DNA of 64,000 nt from Roseobacter sp. Its GTDB lineage: Bacteria; Pseudomonadota; Alphaproteobacteria; Rhodobacterales; Rhodobacteraceae. Below, piece after piece: positions 1-7,990 of this stretch. The DNA lies in assembly GCA_015665415.1 (NCBI GenBank), contig JADFAE010000007.1, forward strand, positions 248,001-312,000, read 5' to 3'. How positions within the stretch are numbered: position 1 is the first letter of the stretch; every line of letters begins with the position of its first letter. Position numbers and translations under genes: made by a program. A model generated the notes under the pieces. It was not told the DNA's origin. It did not search any database and saw only the letters and a list, made by a program, of their open reading frames with translations.

Positions 1-1027
1 TGACCTGTTTGGGGATCTTGGCAGCCGGGGTGCCGGTCCGTTTTGAGTAGGGGAAGACATGCAGCCAGGTGAGGTTGCAATCGCTCACCAGTTTCAGCGA
101 GTTTTCAAAATGCGCCTCGGTCTCGGTTGGAAAGCCGGCGATAATATCGGCGCCAAAGGTCATTTCGGGGCGCAGTTTGAGCGCCTCTTCGCAGAAGCGG
201 ATGGCATCATCGCGCAAATGGCGCCGGGCCATGCGTTTGAGGATCAGATCGTCACCGTGCTGCAGTGACAGATGCAGATGTGGCATCAGGCGCGGCTCGG
301 TGGCGATGGCCTGCATCAGGTTTTCATCCACCTCAATCGAATCGATGGAGGAAATCCGCAGCCGTGGCAGATCCGGCACCAGCTTGAGGATCCGCATCAC
401 CAGATCGCCGAGTTTTGGCGCGGCAGGCAGGTCGGCGCCCCAGGAGGTGAGGTCAACGCCGGTCAGCACCACCTCATTGTAGCCCTTGTCGATCAGGCGC
501 TTGATCTGATCGACCACCACACCGGCAGGGACAGAGCGGGAATTGCCGCGCCCGTAAGGGATGATACAGAAGGTGCAGCGGTGGTCGCAGCCGTTTTGCA
601 CCTGCACATAGGCGCGCGAGCGGGTGCCAAAGCCATCAATCAGGTGGCCGGCAGTTTCGGTGACCGACATGATGTCATCGACCTGAACCTTTTCGGTCTC
701 GCCAATGAAATTTGCGGCCATGCCGGTCCAGGTTTCTGGCTGCATCTTTTCGGTATTGCCGATGACGGTGTCGACCTCTGCCATGCGGGCAAAGGTTTCG
801 GGTTCGGTCTGGGCGGCGCAGCCGGTTACCACGATTTGCGCCGCTGGGTTCTCTCGACGCAGGCGGCGGATTTCCTGGCGGGATTTGCGCACTGCTTCGG
901 CGGTGACGGCGCAGGTGTTGACCACCACGAGATTGTCGAGGCCGGCCTGTTGCGACAGCTCCTTCATCGCCTCGGTTTCATAGGCGTTGAGGCGGCAGCC
1001 TAGGGTGGTGAACTTGGGCGCGGTCAT
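1..1027 (-). CDS. mtaB: tRNA threonylcarbamoyladenosine methylthiotransferase MtaB (3' end cut by window)
   Basis: MtaB is a radical-SAM methylthiotransferase that converts t6A37 to ms2t6A in ANN-decoding tRNAs. Translating the minus strand from ATG at 1027 gives the two-cluster architecture: an N-terminal UPF0004 domain with Cys11, Cys39 and Cys70 for the auxiliary cluster, then the radical-SAM signature CDHRCTFC with Cys147, Cys151 and Cys154. About 342 residues are present and the C-terminal TRAM region lies beyond position 1. The ATG follows the dapF stop by a single base, so the two are almost certainly co-transcribed. MiaB is the nearest alternative, but the CxxxCxxC context (RCTFCIIPYGRG) and the dapF linkage fit MtaB better. 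No oddities are visible in the part present. Confidence 0.93.
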   Translation of the reverse strand, partial: MTAPKFTTLGCRLNAYETEAMKELSQQAGLDNLVVVNTCAVTAEAVRKSRQEIRRLRRENPAAQIVVTGCAAQTEPETFARMAEVDTVIGNTEKMQPETWTGMAANFIGETEKVQVDDIMSVTETAGHLIDGFGTRSRAYVQVQNGCDHRCTFCIIPYGRGNSRSVPAGVVVDQIKRLIDKGYNEVVLTGVDLTSWGADLPAAPKLGDLVMRILKLVPDLPRLRISSIDSIEVDENLMQAIATEPRLMPHLHLSLQHGDDLILKRMARRHLRDDAIRFCEEALKLRPEMTFGADIIAGFPTETEAHFENSLKLVSDCNLTWLHVFPYSKRTGTPAAKIPKQV

Positions 1028-1028
1028 G

Positions 1029-1868
1029 TCAGAGGCTTTCGAGAAAGGCGCGGGTAAAGCTGCCGGTGAAGACATGCATAGTGGGGCCGGTCATCCAGAC
1101 ACCGTCGTCGCGCCAATCAATCCACAAAGTGCCGCCATCCAGGTCGATCTGGACTTTGCGTCCGGTCAACCCACGTCGGGCCGCAGCCACGGCAGTTGCA
1201 CAGGAAGAGGAGCCGGAGGCCAGGGTCACGCCGACGCCGCGCTCCCAGACCCGCATGCGGATGTGATCGGGGCCAACCAAATGGGCGACCTGCACGTTGG
1301 TACGTTCGGGATAGAGCGGGTGATGCTCGTAGCGGGGGCCAAACTCCTCCAGCGGGATCAGCTCGGCATCCTCGACAAAAAAGGTGCAATGGGGATTGCC
1401 CATGCCGGTTGCGGTTGGGCCGCCTTCGACGGGCAGCTCCAGCGTATCCATTTCTTCAGCCAATGGGATTTCGTCCCAGGCCAGCTGCGGCGCCCCCATA
1501 TTGACCGAGGTCAGGCCTTGGCCTGCGTCCTGGGCAAAAAGATCGCCGCGATCGGTGGTGAGATGCAGAGCGGTTTTACCGCTTTCCTCCATCAAGTGGC
1601 GGGCAATGCAGCGGGTGGCGTTGCCGCAGGCCGCCGAGGTGGACCCATCCGCATTGTAAAAGGTGAGATGCGCGTCGCCTGCGCCTTGTTCGATCAGGGC
1701 CAGCTGATCAAAGCCCACGCCAAATTGACGATGTGCGATTCCCCTGGCCAAGGCCGGAGTGATCTCCAGATTTTGATGCCGTGCATCGACAACAACGAAG
1801 TCGTTGCCAAGCCCGTGCATCTTCATGAAGGGGAACTGGGTATCTGATTGCGTGCTCATATTGGGCAT
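1029..1868 (-). CDS. dapF: Diaminopimelate epimerase DapF
   Basis: DapF interconverts LL- and meso-diaminopimelate, a cytosolic step in lysine and peptidoglycan precursor synthesis. The 279-residue product has the N-terminal KMHGLGNDF motif and both catalytic thiols: Cys81 in the AACGN motif and Cys223 in SSCAT, the general base/acid pair of this cofactor-independent racemase. I place the start at ATG 1868 (MPNMSTQ) because an AGG lies five bases upstream and the length then matches the family. A longer frame reaches 2003 but its extra residues look non-coding; ATG 1859 is the alternative. The gene leads a two-gene operon with mtaB, one base apart. Confidence 0.95.
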   Translation of the reverse strand: MPNMSTQSDTQFPFMKMHGLGNDFVVVDARHQNLEITPALARGIAHRQFGVGFDQLALIEQGAGDAHLTFYNADGSTSAACGNATRCIARHLMEESGKTALHLTTDRGDLFAQDAGQGLTSVNMGAPQLAWDEIPLAEEMDTLELPVEGGPTATGMGNPHCTFFVEDAELIPLEEFGPRYEHHPLYPERTNVQVAHLVGPDHIRMRVWERGVGVTLASGSSSCATAVAAARRGLTGRKVQIDLDGGTLWIDWRDDGVWMTGPTMHVFTGSFTRAFLESL

Positions 1869-2054
1869 ATAGACCTGCGGTGAAAATGAATCCAGTCTGT
1901 GACGCATAAAGTTCAAAAAAGGGCTTGACCCTTTCCCGTCCTGACCGTAGACAGCCGCCAATCGAGACGGTGCAGACGACAAGGACGCATCAGACGATGG
2001 CAAAATAAGTGCTTGATCCTCTTGGGAAAATCACTTAGACCGCGACAAGAAAGT

Positions 2055-2130
2055 GGGCCGTTAGCTCAGCTGGTAGAGCAACTGACTTTTAATCAGTAGG
2101 TCGATGGTTCGAACCCATCACGGCTCACCA
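2055..2130 (+). tRNA. tRNA-Lys (anticodon TTT)
   Basis: A 76-base cloverleaf with encoded CCA at 2128-2130. The acceptor stem pairs GGGCCGT with ACGGCTC (one G-U pair). The D arm has GCTCAGCTGGTAGAGC, the anticodon stem ACTGA/TCAGT encloses loop CTTTTAA, giving anticodon TTT, and the T arm contains GGTTCGAACCC. The gene lies in the interval between dapF and the exonuclease gene, reading opposite to both. Confidence 0.97.
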
Positions 2131-2152
2131 CTTTCCCGAAAGGGAAGGTGGT
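2127..2152 (+). terminator. Hairpin directly at the tRNA-Lys 3' end
   Basis: ACCACTTTCCC, loop GAAA, GGGAAGGTGGT forms an 11-bp stem with one G-U pair. It starts inside the CCA of tRNA-Lys and is followed by a weak pyrimidine stretch (GTCTCACTTTC) rather than a run of T. It could act as a terminator or as a processing signal for the tRNA 3' end. The remaining bases to 2283 show nothing I recognise. Confidence 0.4.
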
Positions 2153-2283
2153 GTCTCACTTTCAAGGGCCCGGTTTCGGACTAGACTCAGCCATTTGATA
2201 TCCTTCCTATTGAGCCGATGCCACGGTGGTCTTTGGCAGCGGTGCGGATTGCCCGTTGATATCTCGTGTCGCCTCGGCTCTGC

Positions 2284-2892
2284 CTAGTTCCACTCCAGGG
2301 GTAGGCTGAATTGGGTTTTGCGGGTGGTGCCACTGATGGTTTCAAAAGTCTGATCCAACCGCGCTTCGGCCAAAAGAACCACTTCGGCAGCAGCGCGGGC
2401 GTCCTCTCCGGCGTCATGGTGGCGAAATGACAGGTTCAGCTCCCGTTTCAGATTGGCCAGCCCATGACCACCGTTGCCCTTGAACTCCGGCCAGGCTTTG
2501 CGGGCGATTTTCACGCTGTCGCTCCAGCTCAGATCTGCATTTGGCAGGCGATAGGCGCGGCAGGCAGCGGTGATGGCCTTGGCGTCAAACCCGCTGTGCT
2601 GGACCAGATGGTGCAGTTCCAACAGAGGGCGCAATCCAGCCCAGGCTTGTGGAAAACTGGGGGCTGAGGCGACGGTTAGGGCATCGATGCCGTGTAGATC
2701 AGTATTGAAAGGATCAAACCGTTGTTCTGGGTTCACATAGGTGGTGTAGGTCTCGATGCCATTGTCTGCACGCACGCAGGCCAGGCCGATCTGGCAGATA
2801 CTGGCGCTGTCCCTGCTGGCTGTCTCCACATCCAGCGCGATATAGCGAAATGGCCCCCGGGGCAGGTCCGGGTCGTGCGCAGAGAGATCCAT
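2284..2892 (-). CDS. DnaQ-like DEDDh 3'-5' exonuclease
   Basis: A 202-residue exonuclease of the DnaQ/RNase T fold. Exo I is the D-x-E of YIALDVETA near residue 20, Exo II is the Phe-Asp in HSGFDAKAI, and Exo III is HHDAGEDA with the His and Asp expected for the DEDDh group. It lacks polymerase, helicase and BRCT domains, so it is a stand-alone nuclease and not necessarily the replicative epsilon subunit. The start at ATG 2892 gives a domain beginning at the correct place; a longer frame to 2985 overlaps the upstream gene. The upstream TetR gene ends four bases before it, so the two should share a transcript. Function in proofreading, repair or RNA trimming cannot be told from sequence. Confidence 0.85.
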   Translation of the reverse strand: MDLSAHDPDLPRGPFRYIALDVETASRDSASICQIGLACVRADNGIETYTTYVNPEQRFDPFNTDLHGIDALTVASAPSFPQAWAGLRPLLELHHLVQHSGFDAKAITAACRAYRLPNADLSWSDSVKIARKAWPEFKGNGGHGLANLKRELNLSFRHHDAGEDARAAAEVVLLAEARLDQTFETISGTTRKTQFSLPLEWN

Positions 2893-2896
2893 GCCG

Positions 2897-3505
2897 TCAG
2901 CCCCCCGCCAGGCCCAGTCGCGTGGCCAGCAGGTCCAGCAGCGTGTCGCAATACTGGCGCAGGGCGGCGGTGTCTTTGGTGCCACGCGATTGCGACCACA
3001 GCCCCTGGATCGAAATCAGCGTGAAACGGGCCAGGTCTTCGACTTCGCAGTCCTCCAGCCGCTGCAGTTTCTTGTTTTCCCGCGCCAGGGCCTGGTGAAT
3101 GCCCGTCTGCAGCCTGTCGCCATGGGCCCTGAGCCGCGCCATGGTTTCCGCATCTTCATTGGTGACCTGCGCCAGCGTGTTGAGCACCAGACAGCCGCTG
3201 TCGGGGCCGCGGTGGGCTTCGCTGCGGGCCAGCAGGTTCTCCAGATAGTGGCGGATCGCCCTGAGCCCGGCGTCCTTTTCCTCAACCACAGAGAAGGCCG
3301 GGGTGACGACTTTCTCCTGATAGCGATCAAGGCAGGCGTGAAACAGCGCCTCCTTGCCGGAGAAGTCGCTGTAGATACTGCCCCGGCTGACCCCGGTTTC
3401 ACGCACCAGATCCCCCATGGAAACCGCACGATAGCCCTGTTTCCAAAAGAGCTTCAGTGCGGAATCAACCAGAGCGTGACGCGAAGGAGATTTTAGGCGG
3501 GCCAT
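2897..3505 (-). CDS. TetR/AcrR-family transcriptional repressor
   Basis: A 202-residue one-component regulator. The N-terminal helix-turn-helix spans about residues 10-55 (GYRAVSMGDLVRETGVSRGSIYSDF), and the C-terminal ligand-binding helical domain resembles the TetR_C family found in AcrR/YcdC-like repressors. ATG 3505 is chosen because AAGGA sits five bases upstream; ATG 3511 would have no spacing. The gene is divergent from the haloalkane dehalogenase, and a palindrome lies in the 73-base gap. I infer autoregulation and control of the dehalogenase; the ligand is unknown. Confidence 0.9.
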   Translation of the reverse strand: MARLKSPSRHALVDSALKLFWKQGYRAVSMGDLVRETGVSRGSIYSDFSGKEALFHACLDRYQEKVVTPAFSVVEEKDAGLRAIRHYLENLLARSEAHRGPDSGCLVLNTLAQVTNEDAETMARLRAHGDRLQTGIHQALARENKKLQRLEDCEVEDLARFTLISIQGLWSQSRGTKDTAALRQYCDTLLDLLATRLGLAGG

Positions 3506-3518
3506 GTCCATCCTTGTT

Positions 3519-3536
3519 TTGGAATGATCGTTCCAA
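3519..3536. promoter_or_regulatory. Palindromic operator in the tetR-dehalogenase divergent promoter
   Basis: TTGGAATGATCGTTCCAA is an 18-base near-perfect inverted repeat (arms TTGGAA/TTCCAA, core GATC, one imperfect pair). It lies 14 bases upstream of the regulator ATG and about 42 bases upstream of the dehalogenase ATG, where a TetR dimer would typically bind to control both genes. Binding is inferred from position and symmetry. Confidence 0.7.
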
Positions 3537-3578
3537 TAGCATTTGGGAAGATCGACCATCAAGGGCAAAGGATAGAAG

Positions 3579-4457
3579 ATGACGCAGGATTTTCGAGACA
3601 AAAAGAAATTCGCGACAGTGCATGGCAAGCAGATGGCCTATGTCGAGGAAGGCTCTGGCGATCCCATCGTGTTTTTGCACGGCAATCCGACCTCCTCCTA
3701 CCTGTGGCGCAATATCATGCCACATCTGTCTGGGCAGGGGCGTTTGATTGCACCGGATCTGATCGGCATGGGTGATTCGGACAAGCTCGATGACAGCGGG
3801 CCGACCCGCTATACCTATGTGGAGCACCGCAAGTATCTCTTTGCCCTGCTCGAACAGCTTGGTGTCACTGAAAATGTCACTCTGGTCATTCACGATTGGG
3901 GCTCGGGGCTTGGGTTTCATTGGGCGCATATGAACCCCGAGGCGGTCAAGGGGATCGCCTTCATGGAGGGCATTGTCGCCCCGGTGCCAGGCTGGGACAG
4001 TTTCCCCGAAGCGCCGCGTGCCATGTTTCAGTCGCTGCGCTCCGAGGCGGGCGAGGCGATGGTGCTGGAAAAGAACCTCTTTGTCGAAACCATCCTGCCC
4101 GGATCGATCATGCGAAAACTGACGGCAGAGGAAATGGCGGAATACCGTCGCCCCTTTGCAAACCCCGGCGAGGGTCGCCGCCCAACCCTGACCTGGCCAC
4201 GCCAGATCCCCATCGGCGGCGATCCTGCGGATGTGACCGAGATCGTGGCGGCCTATTCCGCATGGCTGCGGCAGACACCAATCCCAAAGCTGTTTGTCAA
4301 CGCCGAGCCCGGTGCCCTTATTGCCGGACCGGTGCGCGACTATGTGCGTGCCTTTCCAAGCTTGAGCGAAGTGACCGTCAAGGGCACGCATTTCATTCAG
4401 GAGGATTCGCCGGATGAGATCGGGCAGGCCGTCAGTGCCTGGCTGGCGGACCTGTGA
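3579..4457 (+). CDS. Haloalkane dehalogenase, HLD-II subfamily
   Basis: An alpha/beta hydrolase of 292 residues that hydrolyses carbon-halogen bonds to an alcohol and halide in the cytoplasm. The complete HLD-II catalytic pentad is visible at nearly the DhaA/LinB positions: nucleophile Asp106 and halide-binding Trp107 in IHDWGSG, halide-binding Asn36 in HGNPTSS, acid Glu130 in FMEGIV, and base His271 in GTHFIQED. This is much stronger evidence than general hydrolase similarity. There is no signal peptide. It diverges from a TetR gene across a palindromic operator, implying inducible expression. The next gene starts 115 bases downstream and might be co-transcribed. The natural substrate is unknown; roseobacters meet bromo- and iodoalkanes from algae. 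Confidence 0.92.
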   Translation: MTQDFRDKKKFATVHGKQMAYVEEGSGDPIVFLHGNPTSSYLWRNIMPHLSGQGRLIAPDLIGMGDSDKLDDSGPTRYTYVEHRKYLFALLEQLGVTENVTLVIHDWGSGLGFHWAHMNPEAVKGIAFMEGIVAPVPGWDSFPEAPRAMFQSLRSEAGEAMVLEKNLFVETILPGSIMRKLTAEEMAEYRRPFANPGEGRRPTLTWPRQIPIGGDPADVTEIVAAYSAWLRQTPIPKLFVNAEPGALIAGPVRDYVRAFPSLSEVTVKGTHFIQEDSPDEIGQAVSAWLADL

Positions 4458-4572
4458 TCTGACCTTTGCGCGCCTTATTCATGCGTAATTGGCATGATTG
4501 AGGCGCGCAAACTCATTGGAACTCATGAGTGATCTGACGGATAACAGGTGAAATCTTTGATGAGGTAAGCCT

Positions 4573-6762
4573 ATGGATCGCGCCCAGATCGTGCATGACA
4601 ATTTCCGCAAACGGGTGGCTGCGGGCACATTGCCGCCGGGCAATGCACCGACGCGGGATCTGTCCCCGCAGACGGCTGTTGCCATCTATCGGGCCCAGGT
4701 GCTGAGCCGGGCGCTGGATATCACCAGCCGGGCGATGCAAAAGGCGGGTCAGGGGTTTTACACCATCGGCTCTTCGGGGCACGAAGGCATGGCCGCCGTG
4801 GCCCGCGCCTTGCGCCCGGATGACATGGCCTTTTTGCACTATCGCGATGCCGCTTTTCAGATTGCCCGCGCCGATCAGGTGCCGGGGCAACGCATCGCCT
4901 GGGATATGCTGTTATCGTTTGCCTGCTCGTCTGAGGACCCGACATCGGGTGGGCGACATAAGGTGCTGGGCTCCAAGGCATTGATGATTCCGCCGCAGAC
5001 CTCAACTATTGCCAGCCATCTGCCCAAGGCGGTGGGGGCGGCCTATTCCATCGGTGCCGCCAGACGCCACGCGCCAGAGCATCAGCAATTGGCGGATGAC
5101 GGTATCGTCATGTGTTCCTTTGGCGATGCTTCGGCCAATCACTCGACCGCGCAGGGAGCCTTTAACACGGCAGGCTGGACCTCGGTGCAATCGACGCCGT
5201 TGCCGCTGTTGTTTGTCTGCGAGGACAATGGCATCGGGATCTCCACCAAAACGCCCAAGGGCTGGATTGAGGCCTCGATGAGCGCGCGCCCCGGCATCAA
5301 GTATTTCAAGGCTGACGGGCTGGATCTTTATGCCACCCATGCGGTGGCGCAACAGGCGGCGGACTATGTGCGTCGCCGCCGCAAACCTGCCTTTCTGCAT
5401 ATTGGCACCGTGCGTCTCTATGGCCATGCCGGGGCGGACGTCCCCACCACCTATCTCAGCAAGGCAGAGGTCGAAAGCGATGAGGCCAATGATCCGCTGC
5501 TGCATTCGGTGCGCCTGCTGGAACAGGCTGATGCGCTCAGCCGGGACGCAGCACTGAAGATCTATGAGGAAACCTGCGCGCGGGTGGAGCGGATCCGCGC
5601 TGAGGTGGTGACCCGCCCGCATCTGCAAACGGGCGCGGATGTTGCCGCCAGTCTGATCCCGCCCAAACGCGCCTGCGCTGCCAGCAATGGTCCCAGCGCC
5701 GAGGCGCGCGCCAAGATCTTTGGCAGCGATCTGCGCGCCATGTCAGATCCACAACCGATGTCGCGGCTGATCAACTGGGCCCTGAGCGATCTGATGCTGG
5801 AGCATGATGAGATCGTCATGATGGGCGAAGACGTGGGACGCAAAGGCGGCGTCTACGGTGTGACGCAAAAACTGCAGCAGCGCTTTGGGGCTGATCGGAT
5901 GGTGGACACGCTGCTGGATGAGCAATCGATTCTGGGGCTGGCCATCGGCATGGGTCACAATGGCTTTGTGCCGATGCCGGAAATTCAGTTCTTGGCCTAT
6001 CTGCACAACGCCGAGGATCAGCTGCGCGGCGAGGCGGCGACGCTGTCGTTCTTTTCAGACGGTCAGTTCGCCAATCCGATGGTGCTGCGGATTGCCGGTC
6101 TTGGTTATCAAAAGGGCTTTGGTGGCCATTTCCACAATGACAACTCGCTGGCGGTGCTGCGCGACATTCCCGGTATTATCATTGCCTGCCCCTCGGATGG
6201 GGCCGAGGCGGCGATGATGATGCGCGAAGCGGTGCGATTGGCACGCGAGGAACAGCGGGTGGTGGTCTTTGTCGAGCCCATCGCGCTTTATCCGATGCGA
6301 GACCTGCACGAGGTGAAGGATGGCGGCTGGATGCGACACTATCCGGCCCCGTATCAAAGCATTTCCCTGGGCGAGGTGGGCCAACACGGGGCGGGCGGCG
6401 ACCTGGCGATCGTGACCTATGGCAATGGGCGTTACCTGTCGACCCAGGCGCAGGCAGAGCTGGAGGCGCGCGGCATCAAGACCCGTATTGTGGACCTGCG
6501 TTGGCTGGCACCGCTGCCTGCCGAGGCACTGATCCAGGCGACCAAGGGCTGCAAACACGTGCTGATCGTGGATGAATGCCGCACAACCGGCAGCCAATCC
6601 GAGGCGCTGATGGCGCTGTTTTCGGAGGCCAGCGACATCCCGGCTGCGCGCATTGCAGCAGGCGATTGCTTTATCGCCACAGGCCCTGCCTATGCCGCGA
6701 CCCTGCCCTCCAAGGAAAGCATCCTGGCCGCCGCGCTTGAGCTGGTAGGAGAGGGATCATGA
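4573..6762 (+). CDS. Fused alpha-beta thiamine-pyrophosphate 2-oxoacid dehydrogenase E1
   Basis: A 729-residue fusion of both halves of a branched-chain/pyruvate dehydrogenase-type E1. Residues about 35-350 form the alpha half, with a variant ThDP/Mg motif starting CSFGDASANH at 182-190 and ending near CEDNG at 216-220. Residues about 395-729 form the transketolase-like beta half (MMGEDVGRKGGVYGV, LLDEQSILGLAIGMG, ACPSDGAEAAMM). Family knowledge: such an E1 decarboxylates a 2-oxoacid and normally passes the acyl group to a lipoyl E2. No E2 or E3 gene is in this window. The downstream acyltransferase-like gene overlaps it by four bases (ATGA), so the two are translationally coupled. The substrate is unknown. 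Confidence 0.85.
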   Translation: MDRAQIVHDNFRKRVAAGTLPPGNAPTRDLSPQTAVAIYRAQVLSRALDITSRAMQKAGQGFYTIGSSGHEGMAAVARALRPDDMAFLHYRDAAFQIARADQVPGQRIAWDMLLSFACSSEDPTSGGRHKVLGSKALMIPPQTSTIASHLPKAVGAAYSIGAARRHAPEHQQLADDGIVMCSFGDASANHSTAQGAFNTAGWTSVQSTPLPLLFVCEDNGIGISTKTPKGWIEASMSARPGIKYFKADGLDLYATHAVAQQAADYVRRRRKPAFLHIGTVRLYGHAGADVPTTYLSKAEVESDEANDPLLHSVRLLEQADALSRDAALKIYEETCARVERIRAEVVTRPHLQTGADVAASLIPPKRACAASNGPSAEARAKIFGSDLRAMSDPQPMSRLINWALSDLMLEHDEIVMMGEDVGRKGGVYGVTQKLQQRFGADRMVDTLLDEQSILGLAIGMGHNGFVPMPEIQFLAYLHNAEDQLRGEAATLSFFSDGQFANPMVLRIAGLGYQKGFGGHFHNDNSLAVLRDIPGIIIACPSDGAEAAMMMREAVRLAREEQRVVVFVEPIALYPMRDLHEVKDGGWMRHYPAPYQSISLGEVGQHGAGGDLAIVTYGNGRYLSTQAQAELEARGIKTRIVDLRWLAPLPAEALIQATKGCKHVLIVDECRTTGSQSEALMALFSEASDIPAARIAAGDCFIATGPAYAATLPSKESILAAALELVGEGS

Positions 6763-7793
6763 CCCGCACTGCCGTTCTGATCTGCCCCGGCCGGGGTACC
6801 TACAACAAGCCGGAACTGGGCTACCTGCATCGCCATCACGCCGACAAGGCCGCGATGTTGGCGGGGTTTGACGCCGCTCGCGCTGCCCTGGGACAGGAAG
6901 AGGTCACTTCGTTGGACGGGGCGACGCGGTTTTCGGTTTCAAAATACTCGCGCGGTGATGTGGCCTCGCCGCTGATCTATGCCAGCGCGCTGGCGGATGC
7001 GCAGTCCCTGGCCGCGGATATTGAGGTGGTGGCCGTCACCGGCAATTCCATGGGCTGGTATATCGCCCTCGCGGCGGCAGGCGCATTGGCCCCACAGGAC
7101 GGCTTTGAGCTGGTCAATACCATGGGTCAGCTGATGCAGGAGCATCTGATTGGCGGTCAGCTGGTCTATCCTTTCACCGGCAGCGATTGGAAGAATGACC
7201 CAAGACGCAAGGAAGAGCTGCTGGCGGTGGTCGCTGAGATCAACGTCCGCCCCGGCCACAGGTTGGGCCTGTCCATCGATCTGGGTGGGCTGCTGGTGCT
7301 GGCGGGGGATGCCGCGGGTCTGGCCGCTTTCGAGGCTGCGGTACCAGTGGTAGAAGAGCGTTTTCCAATGCGCCTGGCCAATCACGCCGGGTTTCACACC
7401 CAGCTGCAAGCGCCCGTCGCCGCAGAGGGACGCAGGCAGTTGGATGGGCGTAAGCTGCGCCAGCCTGTCGTGCCGCTGGTGGATGGGCGCGGGGCGATCT
7501 GGCAACCGGGGGCGACCGATTTGACAGCGCTGTGGGATTACACGCTGGGGCATCAGGTGGTGGAACCCTATGATTTCACCCGTGCGGTGCAGAACGCGGC
7601 GCAGGAGTTTGCGCCGGATCTGTTCATTGTCACCGGTCCCGGCACCACTTTGGGCGGCGCGGTGGCGCAGTCTCTGGTGCATCAGGGCTGGCAGGGAATG
7701 CGCGACAAGGCCAGTTTCAAGGCGCGTCAGGAAGATGATCCCTTGCTGCTGTCCATGGGGGACTCAGATCAAAGGCAGCTGGTAACCGGTTGA
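6759..7793 (+). CDS. FabD-like acyltransferase with altered substrate pocket
   Basis: A 344-residue protein of the malonyl-CoA:ACP transacylase fold. The nucleophile elbow is GNSMGW with Ser97, in place of the usual GHSLG, and NHAGFHTQL supplies the catalytic His (His213 is the best match, with His209 nearby). Aligning ELVNTMGQLMQEH with the E. coli FabD segment around its malonate-binding Arg117 puts Met122 at that position. Loss of this Arg in related acyltransferases accompanies use of non-malonyl acyl groups, so a malonyl role is doubtful. It overlaps the E1 gene by four bases. A joint role in loading an acyl group made by E1 is my inference. It is unlikely to be the housekeeping FabD, which normally lies with fatty acid genes. 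Confidence 0.8.
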   Translation: MTRTAVLICPGRGTYNKPELGYLHRHHADKAAMLAGFDAARAALGQEEVTSLDGATRFSVSKYSRGDVASPLIYASALADAQSLAADIEVVAVTGNSMGWYIALAAAGALAPQDGFELVNTMGQLMQEHLIGGQLVYPFTGSDWKNDPRRKEELLAVVAEINVRPGHRLGLSIDLGGLLVLAGDAAGLAAFEAAVPVVEERFPMRLANHAGFHTQLQAPVAAEGRRQLDGRKLRQPVVPLVDGRGAIWQPGATDLTALWDYTLGHQVVEPYDFTRAVQNAAQEFAPDLFIVTGPGTTLGGAVAQSLVHQGWQGMRDKASFKARQEDDPLLLSMGDSDQRQLVTG

Positions 7794-7832
7794 TGTGAGG
7801 CTGCCATTTGGCGGGGGTTGATCCAGACAAAG

Positions 7833-7896
7833 GGGGCTCCCGCGCGGCAGAGGTGTTTTGGAGACCAAAACCCCGATGCCCCTTGGGCCGGGCGCC
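7833..7896 (+). repeat. Intergenic repeat family A, copy 1
   Basis: A 64-base element bounded by GGGGCTCCCGC (7833-7843) and TTGGGCCGGGCGCC (7883-7896). Its core is a hairpin, GGTGTTTTGG / CCAAAACCCC with loop AGA (7852-7874). The same ends at similar spacing with different cores occur at 43088, 45179, 45365 (reverse) and 57309. It sits between the 3' ends of the acyltransferase and cyclase genes; the rest of that gap shows nothing else. Confidence 0.65.
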
Positions 7897-7990
7897 GCCC
7901 GTTCCGGTCGGCGCGCCCGCGATTGGTATGTTTGTTGGGAACAAATCCCGCCGGTTGTGCCAGTTCAGCCAGAACCTGTTTAGCCAGAGC

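Noticed and set aside
2897-2985. Longer N-terminus for the DnaQ-like exonuclease
   Set aside because: The extension to 2985 overlaps the TetR coding sequence, and its residues (Cys/Trp/Arg-rich) do not look like part of the domain.
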